A DNA stretch of 64,000 nucleotides from Ostrinia nubilalis (taxonomy: Eukaryota > Arthropoda > Insecta > Lepidoptera > Crambidae), in the NCBI RefSeq assembly GCF_963855985.1, contig NC_087095.1:8132001-8196000 (forward strand), in the 5' to 3' direction. Of the stretch, positions 56,097 through 64,000 are shown piece after piece. Numbering within the stretch: position 1 is the first letter of the stretch; each line of letters starts with the position of its first letter. The translations under genes were made by a program, and so were the position numbers. The notes beneath the pieces were generated by a model. It was not told the DNA's origin, searched no databases, and was given only the letters and a program-made list of their open reading frames with translations.

Positions 56097-56678
56097 ATTG
56101 TTTGGATAACTTATCTATCAAATTATTATCTTTTTAGTTTCTTCTCCCTTTTCTTTATTTTAAGAAATGCTGTCAAAATATCTGATTACTTAACTAAAAC
56201 TTGTAATATTGTTTTAGATGAGCTGCCTGCAGGATCTGTTGCAACAGCCACTTTTCTGGAGCATTTTAACAATTTATTTGATTTACTTAATGCGCATGCA
56301 TTCACCAGACTGGCAAGAAGGGAAGCAATCAGTGTGTATAATATTAATTAAAAGATTTTGTTTAATAGAGAAAAAATTCATACCTCCTTGTTTTATTGAA
56401 GCAGCTCTATAATGTACATTTGTTTAGTTTTGAGCAAGTTAGAGCAGTTAAGCCATAAAATTTGTTTCTTCATAACTTCTTGCTTTATATTAAATGAATG
56501 AATGAATAAATAAAACTTGAATAATTGTGCAAGAACTGCGCTGCCCAGACAGTAGATTTATTAAATTAGTTATAGTTTCACAAATTGAATACCTTACTAT
56601 GAAGTTTTCACAGTTATATCCTAAATCCTCTCAAAATTTGGTTGTGTTGGATGAGTTTTTTGAAAAGATCACTCTGTC
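56097..56678. other. Intergenic DNA, no gene recognised
   Basis: Overlapping ORFs at 56043-56351, 56218-56412 and 56527-56811 show no conserved domain. Blocks such as EHFNNLFDLLNAHAF and DYLTKTCNIVLDELPAGSVATA hint at a decayed transposon protein (possibly with a nuclear THAP-type transposase tail) but cannot be assigned. Confidence 0.4.
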
Positions 56679-56974
56679 CAGGGATATCCGTAATCGAAAC
56701 TTTCGGTTATCCGAAACCGTAACCGATTTAAAAGTTTCGGATGTAGGCAGTTTTAATTGTTTTTGTATAGCATTATATGTAAAGGCAAAACAGTCTGATT
56801 TACCTTTATAATGCCATCTAGTATAAATTTATATTATTTATTACTTTTTATGCGATGTAAAGTGTGCGGCCATGAATGAACCGAAAAAAATATCCGTAAC
56901 CGAAACCGGTATACTATTATTCCTATATCCGTAACCGTATCCATAACCGAAACTACATATCCATAACAGCCCTA
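56679..56974. mobile_element. hAT-like MITE, related to 38008-38572
   Basis: CAGGGATATCCGTAATCGAA at the left, CCGTATCCATAACCGAAACT and ATATCCATAACAGCCCT at the right, with the same CGTAACCG/CGGTTACGG subterminal repeats as the 38-kb copy. The flanking 8 bp no longer match, so this copy is older or rearranged. Confidence 0.65.
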
Positions 56975-57035
56975 AGTAACTCAGTCCACACGCACATGGC
57001 TCAAGGGTATAGGTATTTACAGCTTAATTACTACT

Positions 57036-57097
57036 TATCCGTTCGCTTTAAAAGTTTGCCGCTGGCGATATGACGTCACTCGAATGGAAACGTCTAT
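57036..57097 (+). repeat. Repeat with GCCGCTGGCGATATGACGTC core, copy 1
   Basis: TATCCGTTCGC, AAGTTTGCCGCTGGCGATAT, GACGTCACTCGAA and CGTCTAT recur at 60177-60235 in the same orientation with few changes. The class is unknown; the palindromic GACGTC is a notable feature. Confidence 0.65.
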
Positions 57098-58504
57098 TAT
57101 AACTATAACAAACTACCTATATTTAGAATGTTTTTTATTTATTAATATTGATAAGAATTGTGTATTTGCATAAAATAAGACACATTAATTGCGTTTAATC
57201 ACTAACCGATTGCCTTTAATCGCGGTTGGGGGAGGGGACGCGCGTTTAGTTATGGAGTAGTGTCGATGGGAATGAAGATGTATGGTCCTTATAAATAACC
57301 CACGACACTACTGGCTTGGTAGTGTAGAAGGGAAAAAATATTCCCCACGACACTACTGGTAGTGTGGTTTGTTGGTGCGGTCGGTCAGAAGGGCGGCAAA
57401 CTTAGCGCGAACGGGTAGTATGTGAGCCATTCCACACGTACATAGGTACGAGTAGTACCTATGGCATGCTATGCTAATAATAATTATTATTGTCTTTGCA
57501 ACACGTCTAGCATAAATATGAAGGGTATACCTACTAGGTAAAAATAGGTGATTTATTGTAGGGCTTTTGTTCACACGGAAAAAATGACAAAGTTTTTAGT
57601 TTACTTATCAAATAGGTAGTAGTAACATATATGTAGAAAACAGGAACTTAGATGCCAACGAAAGAAAATAGGCTATCAAATGTTGTTTTGGGGACTTACC
57701 TTTATAAAAATATCACATTTAAAAATTCATACCATTTGTTGTTATTTAAAAAACAATGTCAATTTTGACGATTAACTGAAAGTCTATTATCTATGAATAT
57801 AGTAGCGATATATGGTATCCAGCGGCAATGGCAGTGAAAAATTTTGACAATGACTGTAGTTATCATACTTCGAGTTTGTCCATGGAGACGGCAAAAGTCC
57901 TTTAGTTGGCCATAAAGTAAACTTAACGAAAAATGTTACTTAATTGATACCGAGGCGCAACCTGGAAGCATTGCTAAGTGTGCTCCTCGTTACTGGTTCA
58001 TCGTTCGTCATCGTCATTGTTCGTAAAAACCGGGTCGCGGCAGGCAAATAATAAAATTAGTCTTATGTCTTCTCCCTTATTAACTTCGATGGATAAATAG
58101 CTAAACCTCCTTGCGCGTAACTGACGTTTATTGGAAAACCGATTTTTTCAGGCCATCGGATTTTAATTTCAAAAGTCATTGACCAATCCCAGTTCTTATA
58201 ATAACTATTATGACGTTTTCTATTGGCCAAAAGATTTAACTCTCTAAAAATCCGCGTGCAACCATATCCTGCTTAAATATTGTGCACTTTATTGAGCACA
58301 GATTAAACAAGCTAAATGACAAATAGAATAGATTGAAATGACAGATTGCACTTGAATTACCCTACTGGCTCCTTCATCATACTTAACTGGGACCTAACAC
58401 CTAACTTTTAGAAATAATAGCTAATACAACTAAATGAATAACAGTATGTAAATTTAAACTATTGACACAAAAGGTTATCATGTCAAAGTGCATATCTGTT
58501 CATG
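57098..58504. other. Intergenic DNA, no gene seen
   Basis: Contains a local duplication of CCACGACACTACTGG (57300-57314 and 57345-57359) with its inverse near 57256-57266. No other structure or coding frame recognised. Confidence 0.5.
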
Positions 58505-59117
58505 ACGTTTGTTGCGTGATAGCTTAGGCCTAGTTCACATTTGTCGAGCATGCCACCGTCCCGGAGAGTCACTCAGGCATATAATTTCTGGTTGTTCGCA
58601 TCTTGCTAACGGTGAGTATTTGCACAGGCATAACCTAGTAGCCAGAATCATCCATCAGCAACTTGCTCTTCAATACGGCCTTCTTGAATCTGAGTCGCCA
58701 TATTACCAGTACCAGCCGGTGCCAGTTCTTGAAAATGGTCATGCATTGCTCTATTGGGATCGGTCTATCATCACAGACAGGACTATTGTCTGTAATAAAC
58801 CTGATATTGTGGTGGTTAACCGATCCCAACGTCGGGCAGTGCTCGTTGACATCACCATCCCGCATGACGAAAACCTCGTGAAGGCCGAGAAGGAAAAACA
58901 AAGCAAATACCTTGACTTGGCCCACGAGGTGACCGCCATGTGGGATGTTGACTCGACGATCATTGTCCCGATAGTTGTCTCGGCAAACGGGCTAATAGCG
59001 AAGAGCTTCGACCAACATCTAAAGAAGCTCTCGCTAGATGGTTGGCTCAAGGGTCAGATTCAAAAGGCGGTGATCCTCAGCACGGCACGCATTGTCCGGA
59101 GGTTCCTCAGCCTGTGA
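58505..59117 (+). pseudogene. R4/Dong-type LINE, C-terminal endonuclease region
   Basis: An open frame of about 200 codons without ATG. It begins with a CCHC motif (CRACHRPGESLRHIISGC), then YYQYQPVPVLEN, LLYWDRSIITDRTI and the PD-D core of a restriction-like endonuclease (NKPDIVVV ... VLVDITIPHD), then EKEKQSKYLDL and IVRRFLSL before the stop. This is the C-terminus of R2/R4-group site-specific LINEs. A Dong-type identity is suggested by the (TAA)n at the 3' end, the known Dong target. The reverse transcriptase part is absent: a 5'-truncated copy. Confidence 0.8.
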
Positions 59118-59274
59118 CCCTGACCATCGGTAGCTTGGGCCCTGCTCCGCTGCCAGCGGGTTAACTATTTTTAAGATTTTTGTTTTTATAATGTATTTTT
59201 ATTTTTTGATAATTACATTGTAAAAAGAAAAAAATAAAAATAAGAAAGTAAATTGAATAAAGATAATAATAATA
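59118..59274 (+). mobile_element. 3' UTR of the Dong-type LINE, ending in (TAA)n
   Basis: AT-rich tail ATGTATTTTTATTTTTTGAT, AATTACATTGTAAAAAG, ending GATAATAATAATAA at 59261-59274. A second copy of this tail lies at 59983-60063. Confidence 0.7.
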
Positions 59275-60063
59275 AGCCCCGCAGGGCAGCTTTATGGCGA
59301 GCTGTTGGTGAGTAGCGACACCACGGGGCCAGTTGTTAATCCGAGTGCTCCCGAGAGTCGGTCAAGACCCTCGTCTTCGGCTTGCCGAAGTGGAATCCGA
59401 GAGGGTCTGCAGGACTTTCACCTCTGGCTTGCCTTAACCGGCCGGCCAGAGTGGAGTCGCTAGAGCTATATGCTCCAGGGGTGGAAGTGTTAAAGGGCAT
59501 AACGCCGCGAGTAACTTCGGAGAAAGCGCAGCACACCTCTCTACACCCCTGAGCTGGCAGACGCCAATGTTGCCCCTCAGTCCGGTCTATATACGACCCA
59601 TGACGCCAGGGGGGGGGGGGGGGGCATTTAGTCGCTGGCTAGTCACCGCCTGCCATTTTTTCAGTCCGAGACTATGAACCAGGCAGGTGTCCCGTAGTCT
59701 CCATCCATAGCCCAGTAACCAGTCCATCCATCCTTCATCCATAACCCTAGTCCATTCTCCAATAGCTGCAATAGCTCCTGTGCACAGGCTGGGGATGGTC
59801 TCTGACTACATCCCATGATATAGTCAGAGACTAGATCCAGCATGTGCACCACTTTCACTTTTGTCGATTATTTTGCGTTAAAACGGCCTCTACGTGTTGG
59901 ATCTGTATCCCCACGCAAGCCTTATAAAGGACCGGGCCACTTTTGACCCGTGAGCTCCAAAGCGTACAAACATAATAATAATAATGTATTTTTAGTTTTT
60001 TTATAATTTACATTGTAAAAAAAAAAAAAATAAGAAGGAAAATGAATAGAGATAATAATAATA
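59275..60063 (+). mobile_element. Second Dong-type unit, internally deleted
   Basis: Starts immediately after the (TAA)n of the first copy with GCCCCGCAGGGCAGCTTTAT, a GC-rich 0.7-kb stretch with no ORF of note (possibly 5' UTR), including a run of 16 G at 59609-59624. At about 59971 it passes into (TAA)n and the same 3' tail as the first copy (ATGTATTTTTAGTTTTT, ATTTACATTGTAAAAAA), ending GATAATAATAATAA at 60050-60063. No ORF2 sequence lies between. The 5' UTR identification is inferred from position only. Confidence 0.5.
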
Positions 60064-60176
60064 AAATAAAATGAGAAGAAAATAAAAGGAATTTGAAGAT
60101 AAAATCTACTCGGTGCAAAGAAGAATACCGATGAAAAATTAAGATAAAATAATACATTCAAGAAAAAAATTGGTAC

Positions 60177-60235
60177 TATCCGTTCGCGAAAGTTTGCCGC
60201 TGGCGATATGACGTCACTCGAAGGAATGCGTCTAT
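60177..60235 (+). repeat. Repeat with GCCGCTGGCGATATGACGTC core, copy 2
   Basis: Second copy of 57036-57097. It immediately precedes the probable left end of the Harbinger element. Confidence 0.65.
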
Positions 60236-60698
60236 CGGTCTTATTCATAATAAAATGCTAATATAGGTTTAAAACCTACATTAGCTAAAACGTTTGATAG
60301 GCTTAAAACACTCTTATAAACCTCTGATAAAAAACGTTATTCATAATCGTTTATAAACCTTTGATAGCTAAAACAGAGTTTAATATTTTCTTTCCACAGA
60401 CTATACAAAAAGAATGAACGAAAACAGCTTTTTTGGTGATTTAACTTGGTGGACCATGTAAAATCATAGACAAATCGCAGAAAAAAAAAACAAAAAATTG
60501 GCAGCTGTGACGTTTTACTTACTGACATTGACATTTGGCACGAAAATTTAATAAAGTTTTCGGTTTTTTCGATCAACTCCCAAGTTTTATCAAACTTTTA
60601 TAAAACTTGGGATTGTATGTTCTGGATTCTGTACCTCTTACCCTGTACTCTGCAATAAGCTCTTACGACGACCCGGCTAGTTACATCGGATACTAATT

Positions 60699-61708
60699 AT
60701 GTCCATGACGAAGGAGAACAGACCGCCTAAAAGGCAACGATCAGAAAACTGGTTGGAGGAAGATAAGGTAGTACTTATTTTTAGCCTGATAAAGTGCCTA
60801 CTAATTTTTGTAGCATGGTTTTATTTATGTTTGACGCCTAGTGTTTGCTTTTCAGTATTTGCTGAAAGAGTTGGTGAAAGAAAGAGTAAATGCAATCGAA
60901 AATAAAAATACAGACACTAACACGAATAAACGGAAGGTTGCGGCTTGGGCTGATTTACAAACAACGTTGGTACATCTTTTGATTTCTGCCTTCAATATAA
61001 AATTTTGCCTTTACCTGTAATTCAAAATCCTGTCATTTCTTTTTCAGGTTTAATTCAATGTGCGCTGGTATGAACCGCTCCATTACCCAGTTAAAATCGC
61101 AATGGAGCCTCATAAAAATCAGTGCGAAGAAAGACAAGACCATTGCTAGGCAGGCTCAAATTAAAACTGGCGGTGGTCCACCATTATCAGTGCCTGACGA
61201 TAGGGCTGATGATATAGCATCTTGGTTGCCCAATGAATTTGTAGTCGATGTTAACAGATTTGACTCGGACTCAAATAAAAGTGAATTAATTAACATTCAA
61301 GAGGAGGAATCAACTCAAAATACGCAAGATCAGGAATTGATAAATAATGAAGAAATCCAATATGAATTGGTGGTACTTGATGAAGAAATAGAAGATACAC
61401 ATGCTTGTACTACTAGAGGCATATTGGAAGATAAAGAAAATAAAAAAGTAGAGGCAAAAGAAAATAAAGCAAAACCTAATTTTAAAGCACCAGCAATCAA
61501 AAAAAAAAGGAAACTGTTAAACAAAGAAGGCTTAATTGATTTAAGCAAAGTTAGGATTTCCGAAATTGCAGAAACAGAATCAAAATGCCGGATTGAACTG
61601 CATGAAGTTCAAATGGAAAACGAACGGAAGAAAGGGAGAAACTTGGATCTTGAGCATCAATTATTACAGGAAAAACTTAAATATTACACTCACATTAATA
61701 AAGAATAA
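60699..61708 (+). CDS. Harbinger Myb/SANT-like DNA-binding protein
   Basis: Three exons: 60699-60767, 60856-60965, 61048-61708; 279 aa. The N-terminal domain (about 14-110) reads RSENWLEEDK, YLLKELVKERVNAIE, KVAAWADLQTTFNSMC and RSITQLKSQWSLIK, matching the Myb/SANT-like fold (Myb_DNA-bind_5 type). It is followed by TIARQAQIKTGGGPP, a usual sequel in this family. The middle is acidic and low-complexity; the C-terminus (LHEVQMENERKKGRNLDLEH on) is a likely coiled coil. Known Harbinger Myb-like partners bind transposon ends and bring the transposase to the nucleus. The donor of intron 2 (GTTGGT) is weak but is the one that restores the FNSM frame. Confidence 0.85.
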
Positions 61709-61907
61709 TAAGTCTTTTGATGTTAAAGTTTTTCAAGTACTAACAGATTCTAAATAATAAGTTAGTTCCTCCCTTACTTCTGTTTGTTTTTAATTTGTAT
61801 TTTATGCAGTTCCAATCCGCATTTTGATTGTGTTTCTGCAATATATTTAGACGGCTATGAATATGTTTACTAGTCATAACTTAATAAGAGTTTGAGATTA
61901 CTATTAA

Positions 61908-62030
61908 CTAGCTGTTGCCCACGACTCCGCCTGCGTAGACTACTATTTCTGTAACCTACAGGATCTGTGCATTTTTCCAGGATAAAAAGAAGCCTATATG
62001 TTATTCGAGACTATATAATCTATCTGTTTT
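61908..62030 (-). mobile_element. Helitron-like fragment between the Harbinger genes
   Basis: CTAGCTGTTGCCCACGACTC, CGCCTGCGTAGACTAC, GTAACCTACAGGATCTG and AAGCCTATATGTTATTCGAG are the inverted 3' part of a Lep1-related repeat. It interrupts only non-coding DNA. Confidence 0.6.
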
Positions 62031-62050
62031 AGCAATTTATTTGTTTATAA

Positions 62051-62323
62051 GAATTGAACTGTGATTTTTAGTAAGTAAGTTTAATAATTGTACTTAAATT
62101 AGTGATATAAAGTAAATACACATATGCCTAGTCACAAACATTCGCCTTTATAATAATAGTGTAAATTATGGTTATTTTGTTTTAAATGTAGAAGGTTGAT
62201 AACCTCCGAATAGAAACGTTTATACTTAAGCAATTTCTTTGTTTTAAAGAATTGAACTGTGATTTTTAATAAGTAAGTTTGTTGAAACTAATTGTACTTA
62301 AATTAGTGATATAAAGTAATTTG
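62051..62323. repeat. Tandem-spaced duplication in the Harbinger spacer
   Basis: AGAATTGAACTGTGATTTTT, AGTAAGTTT and TAATTGTACTTAAATTAGTG occur at 62049-62117 and again at 62238-62323 in the same order. About 70-85 bp per copy, separated by 120 bp. Confidence 0.75.
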
Positions 62324-62562
62324 TTTTGAATTTTTGCAGAATAATTGCTTTTTTAAAGAGAACTACAGGTTTTGTTTTTGTGATAGTAACAAATTGGACT
62401 GAAAATTGAAATACAGGTATTTTTCAATCAAATATTCTTTTTATTTTCATTAAGATGCCAGGAACAGTATCTGAAAAATTAAAATACAACATTTTCATGA
62501 ACTCAAATGACATTACATAAAAGTAAATCGTTGGAATTTATCAAAATGTATTTTAGTACCAT

Positions 62563-63922
62563 TCAAAAATGTTGATTTATAAAATTTTGTAGTATCAACT
62601 GCGACCTACGCCTCAACAATGAAGGTCGGTTGTCGTGAACACTGTTCTCCGTCGAAAGTTGCGGAGTTACAGGGACCTGCTCCATATGTTGTTCTGAAAA
62701 ATATTATGAATTTGTCAACATTTTGTCATAAAGATTTGTATTCCTTATGTACAGTCAAATTGATAACATTTACCTAACAATGTGTCATTCATATCAATGG
62801 CTATATTATGTAATACAGCCAATGCTATGATCACAGCTTTTCCATTTTGGAGGCTTACTGGTAAGCCATGGAGTAGGCATTGGAACCGCTGCTTCCACAC
62901 CCCAAAACACCTTTCAACAGTGTTCCTAGTTGAGATGTGAGCATTATTGTATGCTTCTTCTTCTGGACGACTAGGCCTTAAAATAGGTGTAAATAGATAT
63001 GGCAGAAGAGGGTAGCCCGAATCGCCAATAAGGCGTCCTCTAAACTGCCTATCCTCAAATCGTTGTTTTATATTGCTCTCCATAAAAATTCGACTGTCAT
63101 GTGTACTGCCTCGCCATCTAGCCACTATATCCATTATTTTGAGGTCAGCATCACAGACAACCTAAAATAAAAAAAACAGTATCCTGTAGGTAATCCATCC
63201 AATAATATAGTGTTGAATGTTGCTAAAATTTAGATCATACAAAGTAAAAATTATAGACATTATTAAAACAAATCTTTCTCTGTTGTAAACTGTATAAAAT
63301 CAAAATATATTTTACCTGAACATTCAGGGAATAATAGCCTTTTCTATTAATATAGTACTGGGCCATGTCACCTCCGGTTTTTTTAATTTTAATGTGGGTG
63401 CAATCTATGGCTCCTATCACCCCAGGAAAATTTTTAATTGCTCTAAATTTGGCACTAATTCTTTCCTGCTCTCCTATAGTGATAGGCATTTTGATGAAGG
63501 AATTTGCCTTATTCGCGATTGCATGCGCGACTCTGGCGCATATCCGGCTCACTGTCGGCTGACTTAGGCCATGGAGGTCACCAGCATCATCTTGTACCTG
63601 AAAATGTATGAAAATAATTATAGCAGCCACGACAAAGGGATAAAATAAAACACTTTTTTGTGCTTACCTCACGACGTCCCCAACATCTTATGGCCACTAA
63701 AACTTGCAGTTCAGGACACGTGCCACCACCTCTAGCGCTCTGAACCAGATCATCTTCCACCAAATCTATGATGGTGCGCACTGTGTCCTTATTGAACCTA
63801 TATTTTATTTTAAAATTTAGGTCCCGCAAATCGAATGGGTTGCTTCGTTGGCGGTAGAGCTTTCTACGTCGCGCTGGGTCGGCATTATTGGCTAAATGCA
63901 CAATTGCATTTATAGCATTCAT
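62563..63922 (-). CDS. PIF/Harbinger transposase, HARBI1-like
   Basis: Four exons on the - strand: 63668-63922, 63316-63597, 62774-63161, 62563-62693; 351 aa, the usual length. Start chosen at ATG 63920-63922; an upstream TTG is in frame but not needed. N-terminal helices (FDLRDLNFKIKYRFNKDTV) and a helix-turn-helix (LHGLSQPTVSRICARV) precede the DDE nuclease: D149 in IGAIDCTHIKI, VARWRGSTHDSRIF (185-205), LIGDSGYPLLPYL (224-236) and E262 in STRNTVERCFGVWKQRF. All core residues are present and no frame is broken, so it may be active. It cuts and pastes the element at TWA sites with the Myb-like partner. The final exon (LEQHMEQVPVTPQL) is inferred from good splice signals. Confidence 0.88.
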
Positions 63923-64000
63923 TTTCACAAGCAAGGATCACAGCAAGGATATTTTGAATAAATAAACCAACGAAGTGACATTCATATGAAATGACATTTA

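Larger units (their letters stand above)
60236..64000. mobile_element. Autonomous PIF/Harbinger element, right end outside window
   Basis: Holds the two genes of a complete Harbinger: a Myb/SANT-like protein (+) and a transposase (-), arranged convergently. The left boundary is not exact; TTATTCATAAT at 60240-60250 and 60343-60353 and the adjoining AACCTTTGATAG-type repeats look like terminal sequence. The other end lies beyond 64000, so TIRs and target duplication cannot be checked. Confidence 0.75.

Overview
This is a eukaryotic, AT-rich, intron-containing window that fits a moth or butterfly (Lepidoptera). The evidence is small genes with short exons and GT-AG introns, several Lep1-type Helitron relics (start near TCTTACTAATATTATAAATG, end GCTAGT), RTE-type 3' tails (GAGGCCTTTGTCCAGCAGTGG followed by GATGATGATG or AACAACAAC), and R1-, Jockey- and Dong-type LINE sequences. 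The species cannot be named from the sequence alone. No bacterial features, CRISPR arrays, rRNA or complete tRNA genes were seen.

Host genes. (1) A seven-exon aldo-keto reductase on the + strand (16340-20419, 339 aa, all introns in phase 0). (2) Two tandem paralogues of a cytochrome b5-related fatty-acid-desaturase-like protein on the - strand (35226-39704 and 43542-45770, five exons and 452 aa each, about 94% identical by eye). Nothing in the sequence links the reductase and the desaturase-like pair functionally; both are oxidoreductases.

Everything else recognised is transposable-element material, often nested. 1-8.6 kb: mostly unannotated AT-rich DNA with three small palindromic or inverted-repeat elements and Helitron relics. 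8.66-10.73 kb: a hAT-type MITE with a perfect 8-bp target duplication, split by a 5'-truncated R1-clade LINE. 11-15.3 kb: LINE relics and a mariner-like MITE holding another palindrome. 25.0-31.0 kb: an intact Jockey-type LINE with both ORFs open, flanked by two apparently identical 593-bp direct repeats. 30.9-34.4 kb: a nest of a TA-flanked element with a PHD-finger coding remnant, a piggyBac relic with TTAA ends, a second TA-flanked element, and a foldback. 37.4-39.25 kb: a 1.85-kb foldback in intron 1 of one desaturase-like copy, itself holding a hAT MITE with an 8-bp target duplication. 41.8-43.2 kb: a 1.43-kb foldback between the paralogues. 47.3-48.3 kb: a Helitron-like relic split by a foldback. 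49.6-52.8 kb: a BEL/Pao LTR element with matching 325-bp LTRs and an intact Gag-protease ORF but no reverse transcriptase or integrase. 53.1-56.1 kb: two nested terminal-inverted-repeat elements of unassigned type carrying GGGCGTAAAGGACAAA-like repeats. 58.5-60.1 kb: R4/Dong-type LINE pieces joined tail to head at (TAA)n tracts. 60.2 kb to the end: a PIF/Harbinger element with its two convergent genes (Myb/SANT-like protein and HARBI1-type transposase), running off the window.

The strongest candidates for follow-up are the 593-bp duplication around the LINE, the Gag-protease-only BEL element, and the unassigned TATCGAT elements at 53-56 kb. Exon structures and element ends were read by eye and have not been tested by alignment.
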